Origin: an uncultured Alistipes sp.
Lineage (GTDB): Bacteria > Bacteroidota > Bacteroidia > Bacteroidales > Rikenellaceae
Length of the DNA: 64,000 nt
Assembly (NCBI GenBank): GCA_947623305.1
Contig: CANQGQ010000003.1
Coordinates: 1-64,000 of the forward strand
Direction of reading: 5' to 3'
The translations under genes were made by a program, and so were the position numbers. Of this stretch, positions 35,227 to 44,982 are shown one piece after another (the stretch's first letter is position 1; each line of letters begins with the position of its first letter). The notes under the pieces are model-generated. The model was not told the origin of the DNA, made no database searches, and saw only the letters and a list, made by a program, of their open reading frames with translations.

Positions 35227-35999
35227 TCAGTCCGCTGGCATACATCCACCTCGACGCCCGACTCGGCCAGGGGGTAACGGTCGAACCGTTCGCCTACATT
35301 GCAGCCGACGTGGTCATCGGCGACGATTGCTGGATCGGCCCGGGAGCGGTCATCCACGACGGCGCCCGCATCGGCAAAGGATGCAAAATCCACACGGCGG
35401 CTTCCATCGCCTGCCTGCCGCAGGATCTGAAATTCGCCGGAGAAAAAACGACCGCCGAAATCGGCGATTACAACGACATCCGCGAATACGTTACCATCAG
35501 CCGCGGCACGGCATCGACCGGCACGACCCGCATCGGCGACCACAACTTATTGATGGCTTACGTCCATGTGGGACATGACTGCGTTATCGGAAGCAACTGC
35601 GTAATAGCCAACCGCGTATCGCTGGCCGGCGAGGTGCATGTGGACGATTGGGCCGTCATCGGAGGCCACTGCGCCATCCACCAATGGACGCACATCGGCG
35701 CCCACTCGATGATGCAGGGCGGGACACTGTTGGGTCAGGACCTGCCGCCGTTCGTTATCGTGCGCAATGACACGCTGCGTTTCGCCGGTGTCAACAAGAT
35801 CGGACTTTCCCGTCGCGGCTTCACGCCCGAACGCATCGAGGAGATTCACAACGCCTGCCGCATCCTGTTCCAAAGCGGCTTGAACTACCAATCGGGATGC
35901 GAGAAGGTCGAAGCGGAGATTCCGCAAAGTCCCGAACGCGACCAGCTGCTGACGTTCATCCGCTCGTCGAAACGCGGTATCATCAAACCGTATGCGTAA
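35223..35999 (+). CDS. lpxA: UDP-N-acetylglucosamine O-acyltransferase
   Basis: First enzyme of lipid A synthesis: moves 3-hydroxyacyl from ACP to UDP-GlcNAc. The 258 residues are mainly hexapeptide left-handed beta-helix repeats (VVIGDDCWIGPGAVIHDGARIG and following), with the catalytic-His region MAYVHVGHDC and the C-terminal helical cap (GFTPERIEEIHNACRILFQ). The true ATG at 35223 overlaps the fabZ stop as ATGA, so the acyltransferase and the next pathway enzyme (LpxC) are translationally coupled. Confidence 0.97.
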   Translation: MISPLAYIHLDARLGQGVTVEPFAYIAADVVIGDDCWIGPGAVIHDGARIGKGCKIHTAASIACLPQDLKFAGEKTTAEIGDYNDIREYVTISRGTASTGTTRIGDHNLLMAYVHVGHDCVIGSNCVIANRVSLAGEVHVDDWAVIGGHCAIHQWTHIGAHSMMQGGTLLGQDLPPFVIVRNDTLRFAGVNKIGLSRRGFTPERIEEIHNACRILFQSGLNYQSGCEKVEAEIPQSPERDQLLTFIRSSKRGIIKPYA

Positions 36000-36038
36000 A
36001 AAATTTTGTTCGAATCGTTGCATATCGTTTTTTTTCAC

Positions 36039-36046
36039 TATATTTG
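36039..36046 (+). promoter_or_regulatory. Promoter -7 element of the rimP-nusA-infB operon
   Basis: TATATTTG matches TAnnTTTG with TTG about 18 nt upstream. The expected transcript begins near 36052, directly before the first stem of the structured leader. Confidence 0.6.
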
Positions 36047-36053
36047 CATTGTC

Positions 36054-36136
36054 GGAAGAGACATGCAGAGGCAAGGGGACGCGAAGTCCCCTTGTTTCGT
36101 AGATGAACGCAGACGAAACACCCGCGCGTCTCTTCC
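36054..36136 (+). ncRNA. Structured 5' leader of rimP, predicted three-way junction
   Basis: Three perfect stems are visible. The outer stem pairs GGAAGAGAC (36054-36062) with GTCTCTTCC (36128-36136). Inside are a 9-bp hairpin CAAGGGGAC/GTCCCCTTG with loop GCGAA (36072-36094) and a 7-bp stem GTTTCGT/ACGAAAC (36094-36119). The transcript should start right before it, and the rimP ATG comes 24 nt after it. An autoregulatory or ligand-binding leader is possible; I do not recognise a named family. Confidence 0.55.
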
Positions 36137-36160
36137 GCAAAACAAGCGAAATCGAAACAA

Positions 36161-36628
36161 ATGATCCAGAAAGAGAAAATAGTCGAAGCGGCGGAACGCC
36201 GATTAGCCGGTACGGAAATGTTCGTGGTCGATTGCACCTGTTCGGCGGCCAACGAGATCGAACTCATCATCGACAGCGACACGTCGGTCGACATCGACGC
36301 CTGCGTGAAACTGAGCCGCGCCATCGAATCGGAATTCGACCGCGATAAAGAGGATTTTTCGCTGACGGTGATGTCAGCCGGAATCGGTTCGGAACTCAAA
36401 TGCCTGCGCCAATACCGCAAACTCATCGGACGTCCGGTGGAGGTCCTATTAAAAAACGGTATCAAGCTGCTGGCCCTGCTCGATGAGGCGGACGAAACGG
36501 GCATCACCCTCTCCTATGAGGAAAAACAGGCCGTCGAAGGCAAAAAGCGCAAACAACCGGTCAAAGTAACCCGCTCCTACCCGTTCGACGAAATCGTCTG
36601 CACGAAAGAGTATCTCGACTTCAAATAA
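36161..36628 (+). CDS. rimP: Ribosome maturation factor RimP
   Basis: Assists assembly of the 30S subunit. A 155-residue protein with the N-terminal alpha/beta domain (VVDCTCSAANEIELIIDSD, VKLSRAIESEFD) and the C-terminal SH3-like domain (RPVEVLLKNGIKLLALL, SYPFDEIVCTKEYLDF). It opens the classic rimP-nusA-infB order, with 32 bp to nusA. A structured leader lies between its promoter and start codon. Confidence 0.93.
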   Translation: MIQKEKIVEAAERRLAGTEMFVVDCTCSAANEIELIIDSDTSVDIDACVKLSRAIESEFDRDKEDFSLTVMSAGIGSELKCLRQYRKLIGRPVEVLLKNGIKLLALLDEADETGITLSYEEKQAVEGKKRKQPVKVTRSYPFDEIVCTKEYLDFK

Positions 36629-36660
36629 CACGCACACGAAAAACAAGTACAGATAAACCC

Positions 36661-37902
36661 ATGGACAATCTCAATCTCATCAGCAACTTTGCGGAGTTCA
36701 AAGAGCTGAAGAACATCGACAAATCGACGATGATCGGCGTGCTGGAAGATGTATTCCGCCACGCGCTGCAGAAGCAATACGACACGGACGAGAATTTCGA
36801 CGTCATCATCAACCCCGAAAAGGGCGACCTCGAAATCTGGCGCAACCGCACGGTCGTGGAGGACGGCAAGGTGCAGAACCCGAACATGGAGATCGCCGTA
36901 TCGGAAGTGAAGGCCATCGACCCGACCTACGAAATCGGCGACGAATATGCCGATCAGGTCAATTTCGCGTCGTTCGGCCGCCGTACGGTGTTGTCGCTGC
37001 GCCAGAACCTCGCCTCGCGCATCCTCGATCTGGAAAAGGCGAACCTCTACGAAAAATATTCGCAGAAAGTGGGCGACATCGTAACGGGCGAAGTCTATCA
37101 GGTCTGGAAGAAGGAGGTGTTGATCCTCGATGACGAAGAAAACGAACTCGTGCTGCCCAAGTCGGAGCAGATTCCCAACGACTTCTACCGCAAAGGCGAC
37201 ACCATCAAAGCCATCGTCAAGTCGGTGGAGATGAACAACAACCAACCGCGCATCATCCTGTCGCGTACGGCCAGCCAATTCCTCGAACGGCTGTTCGAGC
37301 AGGAGGTGCCGGAAATTTTCGACGGACTGATCACCATCAAGAAGATCGTCCGCATCCCGGGCGAACGCGCCAAAGTGGCGGTCGAATCCTATGACGAACG
37401 GATCGACCCCGTAGGCGCCTGCGTCGGCATGAAGGGCTCGCGCATCTACTCCATCGTCAAGGAGTTGCGCAACGAGAACATCGACGTTGTGAACTATACG
37501 GCCAACACGCAGCTGATGATCCAGCGTTCGCTCAATCCGGCGAAAATCTCCTCCATCACCATCGACGAGGAGAAGAAGACCGCATCGGTCTATCTCAAAC
37601 CCGACCAGGTTTCGCTGGCCATCGGCAAAGGCGGTCTGAACATCCGTCTGTCGAAGATGCTCACAGGCTACGACATCGACGTCTACCGCGAGGTCGAAGA
37701 GGAAGATGTGGCGCTGACCGAATTCGCCGACGAAATCGACGGCTGGATGATTGATGCGCTGAAAAACGTCGGCTTCGACACCGCCAAGAGCGTGCTGGAG
37801 GTGCCGGTCGAAGAGATCGCCGCCCGCGCAGACCTCGAACTGGAACAGGCGCAGAAGATCGTCGAGGTGCTGAAAGCCGAATTTGAAGAAGAGGAAGAAT
37901 AA
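36661..37902 (+). CDS. nusA: Transcription termination/antitermination factor NusA
   Basis: Binds RNA polymerase and controls pausing and termination. The 413 residues show the N-terminal polymerase-binding domain (1 to about 125), an S1 domain (about 130-200; GDIVTGEVYQVWKKEVLILD) and two KH domains (GACVGMKGSRIYSIVKEL, then LAIGKGGLNIRLSKMLTGYDID). A short C-terminal helical segment ends in an acidic EEEEE tail. It lacks the two acidic repeats of the E. coli protein, which is normal outside gammaproteobacteria. Confidence 0.97.
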   Translation: MDNLNLISNFAEFKELKNIDKSTMIGVLEDVFRHALQKQYDTDENFDVIINPEKGDLEIWRNRTVVEDGKVQNPNMEIAVSEVKAIDPTYEIGDEYADQVNFASFGRRTVLSLRQNLASRILDLEKANLYEKYSQKVGDIVTGEVYQVWKKEVLILDDEENELVLPKSEQIPNDFYRKGDTIKAIVKSVEMNNNQPRIILSRTASQFLERLFEQEVPEIFDGLITIKKIVRIPGERAKVAVESYDERIDPVGACVGMKGSRIYSIVKELRNENIDVVNYTANTQLMIQRSLNPAKISSITIDEEKKTASVYLKPDQVSLAIGKGGLNIRLSKMLTGYDIDVYREVEEEDVALTEFADEIDGWMIDALKNVGFDTAKSVLEVPVEEIAARADLELEQAQKIVEVLKAEFEEEEE

Positions 37903-37917
37903 AAAACGCACGATCAT

Positions 37918-40782
37918 ATGGGGAATGAAAGAAAATTAAGGCTCATTCAGGTTGCCAAGGAGTTCAACGTGGGTTTGAACACGATCACGGACTTCCTGCA
38001 AAAGAAGGGCATCAAGAGCGACGGATCGCCCAACACGTTGGTCGACGAACCGACGTATGCCATTCTGGAGAAGGAGTTCGGCACCAACCGCTCCGCCGGC
38101 AATGCCCGCGAAACGATTCGCGAGCGGATTTCCATGAAGCAAGCCTCCGTAACGCTTGAAGGAGCGCAAAAACAACAGCGCGAGGAGGAACAGGAGGTGG
38201 TCATCAAGAGCAATGTCATCAGCGTGAAGGACGAAATCCAGAAGCCGAAGATTCTCGGCAAGATTGATCTTTCGCCCAAGCCGAAAAGCGCTCCTGCACC
38301 GAAACCCGAGCCTACAAAGGCTCCGACTGCGGCTCCCGAAGCGCCGGAAAAACCGGTTCAGTCCGAAGTCAAGGTTTCGGAACCGAAGCCCGTGCAGACG
38401 CCTGCACCGAAAATCGCACCGGTCGAAGCCCAACCGGCAAAACCGGTCGCTAAAACGAAACCGCAACCGGCGGTTCCGGCAGCTCCTGCGTCCGCTCCAT
38501 CGACAACAACGGCAAAACCGGCGGCTGCAACAGCCGCACCGACCGAATCGGCGGCACCGGCTCCCAAAGACCATGTGTTCCGTCCGGCCATCGAGCAGCT
38601 TCAAGGCCCGCAGGTGCTCGGCACGATGGACGTTTCGGGATTCGTTCCGGGCGGTCGCCACAAGCGCAAGCGTCTGCAAAAAGAGAAGGTGGATGTCAAC
38701 CGAAGCGGCGCAAGCGGCCAAAACGGCAATTCCAACAAGAACAACGGCAAATCCGGCAGCGGCAAGAACGGCAACCCCTCCAATGCGGGCAACCGTTCGA
38801 ATGCGCAGCAGAACCAACCGAAACCGGGTGAAGGCCGCCGCAACAAGAAGAACAAAGGACCGAAACCCATCGTCCGTCCGGAAGTCAGCGACGAAGAAGT
38901 TTCGAAGCAGATCAAGGACACCCTGGCCCGTCTGACGGCCAAGGGAGCCAAAAATACGGGCGCCAAACACCGTCGGGACAAGCGCGAAGCCGTCGCCGAA
39001 CGCATGAGCGAGGAGATGGAGCGTTCGGAACAAGAACGTTCGATCCTCAAGGTTACGGAGTTCGTAACCGTCAGCGAATTAGCGACGATGATGAACGTCT
39101 CGCCGACCGAAGTCATCACGGCCTGCATGAATCTGGGTCTGATGGTTTCGATCAACCAACGGCTCGATGCCGAAGCGCTGGTCGTCGTCGCCGAGGAGTT
39201 CGGATTCAAGATCGAATTCGTATCGGCCGACATCCAGGAGGCCATTGCCGACGAGGTCGACAACGAGGAAGACCTCGTACCGCGTCCGCCTATCGTTACG
39301 GTAATGGGCCACGTCGATCATGGTAAGACGTCGCTGCTCGACAATATCCGCAAAACCAACGTCATCGAAGGCGAGGCCGGCGGTATCACGCAGCACATCG
39401 GTGCGTACAGCGTGGAACTCAACGGACAGAAAATCACCTTCCTCGACACGCCGGGCCACGAAGCCTTCACGGCGATGCGTGCACGCGGCGCCGCGGTTAC
39501 GGACGTCGCCATCATCATCGTGGCGGCCGACGACAACGTGATGCCGCAGACGGTCGAGGCCATCAACCATGCGCAAGCCGCAAGCGTGCCGATGGTCTTC
39601 GCCATCAACAAGATCGACAAGCCGAACGCCAATCCCGACCACATCAAGGAGCAACTTTCACAGATGAACTATTTAGTCGAATCATGGGGCGGCAAATACC
39701 AGGATCAGGAGGTTTCGGCCAAACAGGGCATCAACCTCGACAAACTGTTGGAGAAGGTGCTGTTGGAGGCCGAGATGCTCGATCTGAAGGCCAATCCGAA
39801 CAAAAAGGCGGTCGGCACGATCATCGAATCGACGCTCGACAAAGGTCGCGGTTACGTTTCGACCGTGCTCGTGCAGAACGGCACGCTGCACATCGGCGAC
39901 GTCGTGCTGTCGGGCACCTACACGGGACGTGTGAAGGCCATGTTCAACGAAAACGGCAAGAAGGTTACCGAAGCAGGCCCGTCGACGCCGGTACAGGTGC
40001 TGGGCCTCAACGGCGCACCGCAGGCCGGCGATCTGTTCAACGTGATGGACGACGACCGCTCGGCCCGCGAAATCGCCAACAAACGCGAACAGCTGCAACG
40101 CATGCAGGGCATCATGACCCAGAAGCACGTAACGCTCGACGAAATCGGACGCCGCATCGCGATCGGTTCGTTCAAGGAGCTGAACATCATCGTCAAAGGC
40201 GACGTGGACGGTTCGGTGGAGGCCATGTCGGGTTCGCTCATCAAGCTGTCGAAAGAAACCGTGCAGGTCAATGTCATCCATGCTGCCGTGGGACAGATTT
40301 CCGAATCGGATGTCCTGCTGGCCGCCGCATCGAATGCCATCATCGTCGGTTTCCAGGTGCGTCCGTCGGGCGCCGCACGCAAACTGGCTGAGAAAGAGGA
40401 GATCGAAATCCGTCTCTACTCGATCATCTACGATGCCATCAACGACATCAAAGATGCCATCGAGGGTATGCTCGAACCGGTAACGAAGGAAGAGATCGTC
40501 GCATCGGTCGAGGTGATGGAGATTTTCAAGATTTCGAAGGTCGGCACCGTGGCGGGCTGCGTCGTCCGCGAGGGACGGCTGCAACGCACGACCCCGATAC
40601 GGGTCATCCGCGACGGTATCGTCATCTACACCGGCAAATTGGGTTCGCTGAAACGATTCAAGGACGACGTGAAAGAGGTAACCGTCGGACAGGATTGCGG
40701 TCTGAACATCGAATCGTACAACGACATCAAGATCGGCGACATCGTCGAAGGCTACGAACAAGTTGAAGTAAAACGGAAATAA
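37918..40782 (+). CDS. infB: Translation initiation factor IF-2
   Basis: GTPase that places initiator tRNA on the ribosome. The 954 residues have an N-terminal IF2-N module, a long Pro/Ala/Lys-rich linker (about 110-330) with low complexity, and a second IF2-N module near 380-430. The G domain follows (G1 GHVDHGKTS near 464, G3 DTPGHE, G4 NKID), then domains II-IV. Length is in the usual range for Bacteroidetes. It lies 15 bp after nusA and 10 bp before the CoA-transferase gene. Confidence 0.97.
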   Translation: MGNERKLRLIQVAKEFNVGLNTITDFLQKKGIKSDGSPNTLVDEPTYAILEKEFGTNRSAGNARETIRERISMKQASVTLEGAQKQQREEEQEVVIKSNVISVKDEIQKPKILGKIDLSPKPKSAPAPKPEPTKAPTAAPEAPEKPVQSEVKVSEPKPVQTPAPKIAPVEAQPAKPVAKTKPQPAVPAAPASAPSTTTAKPAAATAAPTESAAPAPKDHVFRPAIEQLQGPQVLGTMDVSGFVPGGRHKRKRLQKEKVDVNRSGASGQNGNSNKNNGKSGSGKNGNPSNAGNRSNAQQNQPKPGEGRRNKKNKGPKPIVRPEVSDEEVSKQIKDTLARLTAKGAKNTGAKHRRDKREAVAERMSEEMERSEQERSILKVTEFVTVSELATMMNVSPTEVITACMNLGLMVSINQRLDAEALVVVAEEFGFKIEFVSADIQEAIADEVDNEEDLVPRPPIVTVMGHVDHGKTSLLDNIRKTNVIEGEAGGITQHIGAYSVELNGQKITFLDTPGHEAFTAMRARGAAVTDVAIIIVAADDNVMPQTVEAINHAQAASVPMVFAINKIDKPNANPDHIKEQLSQMNYLVESWGGKYQDQEVSAKQGINLDKLLEKVLLEAEMLDLKANPNKKAVGTIIESTLDKGRGYVSTVLVQNGTLHIGDVVLSGTYTGRVKAMFNENGKKVTEAGPSTPVQVLGLNGAPQAGDLFNVMDDDRSAREIANKREQLQRMQGIMTQKHVTLDEIGRRIAIGSFKELNIIVKGDVDGSVEAMSGSLIKLSKETVQVNVIHAAVGQISESDVLLAAASNAIIVGFQVRPSGAARKLAEKEEIEIRLYSIIYDAINDIKDAIEGMLEPVTKEEIVASVEVMEIFKISKVGTVAGCVVREGRLQRTTPIRVIRDGIVIYTGKLGSLKRFKDDVKEVTVGQDCGLNIESYNDIKIGDIVEGYEQVEVKRK

Positions 40783-40792
40783 CAACCTGAAA

Positions 40793-42109
40793 ATGAACAC
40801 CCAAATCAAATTCACCACGCCCGAAGAGGCCGTCAAAGTCATCAAATCGGGAGATTCGGTGCACCTGAGTTCGGTGGCATCGGCTCCGCAGTGTCTCATC
40901 AAGGCGATGTGCGCCCGCGGCGAAGCCGGCGAATTGAAGAACGTGCACATCCACCACCTTCACACCGAAGGCCCGGCGCCCTATGCCGATCCGAAATTCG
41001 AAGGCATTTTCCAGCTCGATTCGTTTTTCGTCGGCGCCAACGTCCGCAAAGTAACGCAAAGCGGCTATGCCGACTACATTCCGGTCTTTCTCGGCGAGAC
41101 GCAGAAGCTCTACCGTTGCGGCGCCGTGCCGTGCAACGTGGCCATGATTCAAGTCTGCCCGCCCGACAAACACGGCTACGTATCGTTGGGTACGTCGGTC
41201 GATGCCACGCTGGCTGCCGTTGAGTGCGCCGATCACGTAATTGCCGTCGTCAATCCCAATGTGCCGCGTTCGTTCGGCCAGGCCATGATCCCGATGTCGA
41301 AAATCGACACCTTCGTGCAGGACGACACTCCACTGATCGAAGCCATCCCGGGCCCGATTTCGGAGATCGACGCAGCCATCGGCCGCAACTGCGCCGCGCT
41401 GATCGAAGACGGTGCGACGCTGCAAATGGGCATCGGCGCGATTCCGAATGCCGTGCTGTCGCAATTGAGCAATCACAAGAACCTCGGCATCCATACGGAG
41501 ATGTTCGCCGACGGCGTGCTGCCGCTCGTGGAAAAGGGCGTCATCAACGGCGAAGCGAAGAAAACCGACCCTGGAAAGATCGTTTCGACCTTCCTCATGG
41601 GTTCGAAAGAGGTCTACGACTTCATCGACGACAACCCGGGCGTGCTGATGATGGACGTCGGCTACACGAACGACCCTTACATCATGTCGCAGAACGACCG
41701 CATGACGGCCATCAATTCGGCCCTTCAGATCGACCTGACCGGTCAGGTGAGCGCCGACTCGCTGGGCACGAAATTTTGGTCGGGCGCAGGCGGTCAGATC
41801 GACTTCGTTTACGGTGCCTCGCTCTCGAAAGGTGGCAAAGCCATCATCGCCATGCCGTCGATGACCAACAAGGGCGTTTCGAAGATCTGCCCCACGCTGT
41901 TAGACGGTGCAGGCGTCGTTACGACGCGCTTCCATGCCCACTGGATCGTAACCGAATACGGTGCTGTCGATCTTTACGGCAAAAGTATGCAGGAACGTGC
42001 CCGGCTGTTGATTTCGATCGCCCATCCGGACGCCCGTGAAGCGTTGGACAAGGCCGCATTCGAACGCTGGGGATCGCACCACCACTACATCAAGAGCTGC
42101 ATGGAGTAG
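40793..42109 (+). CDS. Acetyl-CoA hydrolase/transferase family CoA-transferase
   Basis: A 438-residue family I CoA-transferase of the 4-hydroxybutyrate/butyryl-CoA:acetate group. The catalytic Glu236 that forms the glutamyl-CoA thioester is in LGIHTEMFADG. The conserved GIGAIPNAVLSQL and a Gly-rich FWSGAGGQIDFVYGAS are also present. It probably moves CoA between acetate and a C4 acyl group in fermentation, but substrate preference cannot be read from sequence. It sits 10 bp after infB and may be co-transcribed with it, an unexpected partner; a hairpin terminator follows. Confidence 0.9.
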   Translation: MNTQIKFTTPEEAVKVIKSGDSVHLSSVASAPQCLIKAMCARGEAGELKNVHIHHLHTEGPAPYADPKFEGIFQLDSFFVGANVRKVTQSGYADYIPVFLGETQKLYRCGAVPCNVAMIQVCPPDKHGYVSLGTSVDATLAAVECADHVIAVVNPNVPRSFGQAMIPMSKIDTFVQDDTPLIEAIPGPISEIDAAIGRNCAALIEDGATLQMGIGAIPNAVLSQLSNHKNLGIHTEMFADGVLPLVEKGVINGEAKKTDPGKIVSTFLMGSKEVYDFIDDNPGVLMMDVGYTNDPYIMSQNDRMTAINSALQIDLTGQVSADSLGTKFWSGAGGQIDFVYGASLSKGGKAIIAMPSMTNKGVSKICPTLLDGAGVVTTRFHAHWIVTEYGAVDLYGKSMQERARLLISIAHPDAREALDKAAFERWGSHHHYIKSCME

Positions 42110-42140
42110 AAGCATTCGGATAAAACACCTTCTAAACGCA

Positions 42141-42199
42141 TGGATCGACCGCCCCGTGCAGAACCGCACGCGATTCTGCACGGGGTTTGTACGATCCAT
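42141..42199. terminator. Nested palindrome downstream of the CoA-transferase gene
   Basis: A perfect 12-bp stem, CCCCGTGCAGAA (42152-42163) with TTCTGCACGGGG (42174-42185), is followed by TTTGT. A second pair, TGGATCG (42141-42147) and CGATCCA (42193-42199), encloses it. It probably terminates the rimP-infB-CoA-transferase transcript. Confidence 0.6.
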
Positions 42200-42221
42200 G
42201 AGGGAAACAAGCCTAACGATC

Positions 42222-42662
42222 ATGAAAAAAATCGGTATCGCCAGCGACCATGCCGGCTATGAAATGAAAGAATTTTTGGTGGGTTATCTCGACAGCCAAA
42301 GCTACGAGGTACTCGATTTCGGATGCTCGTCGCCCGAAAGCGTCGATTATGCCGACTATGCGCATCCGCTGGCCGAGGCGGTCGAACAAGGCGAAGTCGA
42401 TTGCGGCATCGCCCTATGCGGATCGGGCGAAGGCATGGCCATGACGCTCAACAAGCATCAAGGCATACGGGCCGGCTTGTGCTGGAACGAAGAGATCGCC
42501 TCGCTCATCCGTCGCCACAACGATGCCAACATCATCGTATTTCCGGCCCGCTTCATCTCGAACGACGAAGCGCTCCAAATGTTAGACGCTTATTTCACCG
42601 CGACGTTCGAGGGCGAACGGCACGAAGCCCGCATCGCCAAGATGCCGGTTCCGACAAGATAA
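42222..42662 (+). CDS. rpiB: Ribose 5-phosphate isomerase B
   Basis: Interconverts ribose 5-phosphate and ribulose 5-phosphate in the pentose phosphate pathway. The 146-residue RpiB/LacAB protein begins KKIGIASDHAGYEMKEFL and has the active-site Cys66 in CGIALCGSGEGMAM, then the NKHQGIRAGLCW and ARFIS segments. The long open frame upstream runs through a palindromic terminator, so the ATG at 42222 is the start. A strong terminator follows. Confidence 0.95.
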   Translation: MKKIGIASDHAGYEMKEFLVGYLDSQSYEVLDFGCSSPESVDYADYAHPLAEAVEQGEVDCGIALCGSGEGMAMTLNKHQGIRAGLCWNEEIASLIRRHNDANIIVFPARFISNDEALQMLDAYFTATFEGERHEARIAKMPVPTR

Positions 42663-42680
42663 AGGCCTTAAAAGAATTGA

Positions 42681-42720
42681 AAAAAGGGAGCGGCTTAATC
42701 ATTAAGCCGCTCCCTTTTTT
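42681..42720 (+). terminator. Rho-independent terminator of rpiB
   Basis: Perfect 13-bp stem GGGAGCGGCTTAA/TTAAGCCGCTCCC with a three-base loop and a run of six T. It stands 20 bp after the rpiB stop. Confidence 0.9.
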
Positions 42721-42781
42721 GCGATTATATATGTACTAACGTAATTTGAACCGAAGTTTCAAATCCGACCGACGTACCTCA

Positions 42782-42842
42782 CGGCCTTTGGCCGCGTATT
42801 CAGATTTGACCCACCCCCAAACCCCCGCCTTGACGGGGGCTT
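42782..42842 (+). repeat. Double-hairpin intergenic repeat, copy 2
   Basis: Hairpin CGGCCTTTGGCCG, core CAGATTTGACCCACCCCC, then CCCCCGCCTTGACGGGGG (one G to A change in the second hairpin loop compared with copy 1). Between the convergent rpiB and PpiD-like genes. Confidence 0.75.
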
Positions 42843-42886
42843 CAGTCGGGGAACCGAAACAAATCGAGGTTTACGACCGTCTCTGC

Positions 42887-44908
42887 TTAAAAATACTTGC
42901 CGCGGAGGTCGCGCATCTCGGCCATCTGCTGAACGGCAGGGATCGCCAACCGCTGAACCATGCTCTCGACCGTGGCCTGTGCACGCACCTTTTCTCCCTC
43001 GGCAGTCTGCTTGTCATCCGAATCGACAGCATCCACACGAACGATGAAAAGACCCGTCTGCCCTTTCACAGGAGCCGACACGGCACCTTGTTCGCCCGTC
43101 GAAATCGTACCCATCACACGCGGCTCGTAACCGATCCCGTCGACGAAATAGGTACCCAACGTAACGTCTTTGAAATCTGCGACTTCCGAACCGAGGTTCG
43201 CAGCCTGTTCCTCCAATGTCGCACCGGCGAGCTGATTCAGAATGTAGTCATATTTCTTATCGCGAAGCACCTGTGCGTGCACCTGCGAATGGATTTTGCG
43301 CAACGGTGCATATTCTTCGTCGTCGATTTCGGTCAGAATGGCAACGACGTAATCCTTGCCGACATTGAAAATCTCCGACATATCGCCCTCCTCGGCACCG
43401 AACGCCCATCGAACCAACTCGCGCGAATCATCCAATCCGCGAACCAGACGATCGCCTTCGGAAAGCGTAGCCATGCGAGGCGTAACGGCCGCTTCAGCAG
43501 CAGCGGCATTGAACGCATCGAGCGAACCTTTGGCTTTCACCGTGAACGTACCGGCTTGATTATGCGCATCGCCGCGCGTCGATTCGGAAGCCTCCAACGG
43601 ATAGGTGATCGAAGCGACCATCACATGTTTCTGCGGTTTGCCGGCCTTGTAGACCTGGAACAACTGAATGACATCGCCCGAAGCGATCTCGATGACATCG
43701 CCGTTCTTCGCATCGGCCAATTTGTCAGCCAATTCGCCGCTGAACGACGAGAAAGGCAGAACGCCGATCTCCCCGCCGTTACCCCCGTACAACGAATGTT
43801 GCTGAGCCATCTGGGCGAAATCGCCGCCCGCGCGGATCGCGCCGAGCAGACTATCGGCCAAATTACGCTCATCGTAACGCAATACGATCACCCGAAGTCC
43901 GAGCGAATCGGGTGCCATCTTCGTATCGACCACGCGGGACATCGTCCACTCGTTGTTCTTCAATACGGGGCCATAGGTCTTACCATCCAACAAGGCTTCA
44001 GCCTCATCGCTCTGGAGCTGTGCAGCGGAAAGATAGCGATCGGTGATCGAACCGTGAACATCGGCCCGTACATAAGCGCGAAGATCGTCCGTAGCGGCGA
44101 ACTCGCGGCCGGTTTCGTAAGCCTTCGCCTCCAATGCCTGCAAGTCGGCATCGGTCGGGGCCACCTCGAAGACGACATACGAAAGCGTACGATTGGGCGC
44201 CTGTTTGTAGCGGTTCTTGTGCGCCTTGTAATAAGCCTTCAAATCGGCGGTCGTGATGTTGAAGAGCGAATCGGGAACCGACGAATAGCGTTTTCCGATC
44301 CATTTGCCGGAGTAGGTTTTGTTCATGCTCTCGACCCCTTCGGCCACCTCCAGCGCGTTGACATAGACGCCTCGACGAATCAATCCGTAGTATTTCTGCG
44401 CCTCGCGCTCGGCCCGCAACTGCTCGTTCAACTGCGTCCAAGCCCGCTGCGCCTGCGGATCGGTCTCCGCCTGTGCGAGGAACTCGGTAACGGCAGCGAC
44501 ATTGTATTCCCCCGTAGCGGGATCGGCAAACGCATTGTAAAGCGTCTGAGACGGAATCCGTCCGCTGATCATCGCCAACCGCTCGGCGTCGCTGACGCGC
44601 AAACCGAGTTGCGAAAATCCGGGCGTCAAAACGTACTTGGCGAACAGCGACTGCCATACGGCATTGGCCAACATAGCCGACTGCTGTTCGTCGCTCTCCT
44701 GGATGTTGTTTTGAGCCTTGATCTGTTCGTATTCGTTGTAATACTCCGAATAACGGATTTTTTCACCGGCGATTTCGCCGACTTTGGGGTCGTTGCCCGA
44801 AAAGCCCATTTCGGTCTTCAACGAGAGGATGAATGCCAAGAGGGCCAGTGCGATGATGATCGAAAGCACAATGCCGAACTTGGTTCGTAGCGTGTTTAAA
44901 CTTGCCAT
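42887..44908 (-). CDS. PpiD-like periplasmic peptidyl-prolyl isomerase/chaperone
   Basis: A 673-residue protein anchored by one N-terminal membrane helix (about 12-29), with a SurA-N-like chaperone region (about 40-200) and parvulin-type rotamase region(s). One is recognisable at about 335-440 (LGLRVIVLRYDERN, GDFAQMAQQHSLYGGNGGEIGVL, GDVIEIASGDVIQLFQVYK). It should help outer-membrane and secreted proteins fold as they leave the Sec channel. Single gene with its own promoter; convergent with rpiB. Confidence 0.92.
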   Translation of the reverse strand: MASLNTLRTKFGIVLSIIIALALLAFILSLKTEMGFSGNDPKVGEIAGEKIRYSEYYNEYEQIKAQNNIQESDEQQSAMLANAVWQSLFAKYVLTPGFSQLGLRVSDAERLAMISGRIPSQTLYNAFADPATGEYNVAAVTEFLAQAETDPQAQRAWTQLNEQLRAEREAQKYYGLIRRGVYVNALEVAEGVESMNKTYSGKWIGKRYSSVPDSLFNITTADLKAYYKAHKNRYKQAPNRTLSYVVFEVAPTDADLQALEAKAYETGREFAATDDLRAYVRADVHGSITDRYLSAAQLQSDEAEALLDGKTYGPVLKNNEWTMSRVVDTKMAPDSLGLRVIVLRYDERNLADSLLGAIRAGGDFAQMAQQHSLYGGNGGEIGVLPFSSFSGELADKLADAKNGDVIEIASGDVIQLFQVYKAGKPQKHVMVASITYPLEASESTRGDAHNQAGTFTVKAKGSLDAFNAAAAEAAVTPRMATLSEGDRLVRGLDDSRELVRWAFGAEEGDMSEIFNVGKDYVVAILTEIDDEEYAPLRKIHSQVHAQVLRDKKYDYILNQLAGATLEEQAANLGSEVADFKDVTLGTYFVDGIGYEPRVMGTISTGEQGAVSAPVKGQTGLFIVRVDAVDSDDKQTAEGEKVRAQATVESMVQRLAIPAVQQMAEMRDLRGKYF

Positions 44909-44948
44909 ATAAATAGTTAATTATTCGTTTTGTTTCGAATCAATCGGT

Positions 44949-44956
44949 CAAAGGTA
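44949..44956 (-). promoter_or_regulatory. Promoter -7 element of the PpiD-like gene
   Basis: TACCTTTG on the minus strand matches TAnnTTTG, 40 nt before the start codon; the -33 region is only T-rich. Confidence 0.55.
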
Positions 44957-44982
44957 GTAATTTATTCGGAAAAAGCCCTGTT

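Noticed and set aside
42746..44890. A 714-codon plus-strand open frame
   Set aside because: Antisense to the PpiD-like gene and begins inside the intergenic repeat.
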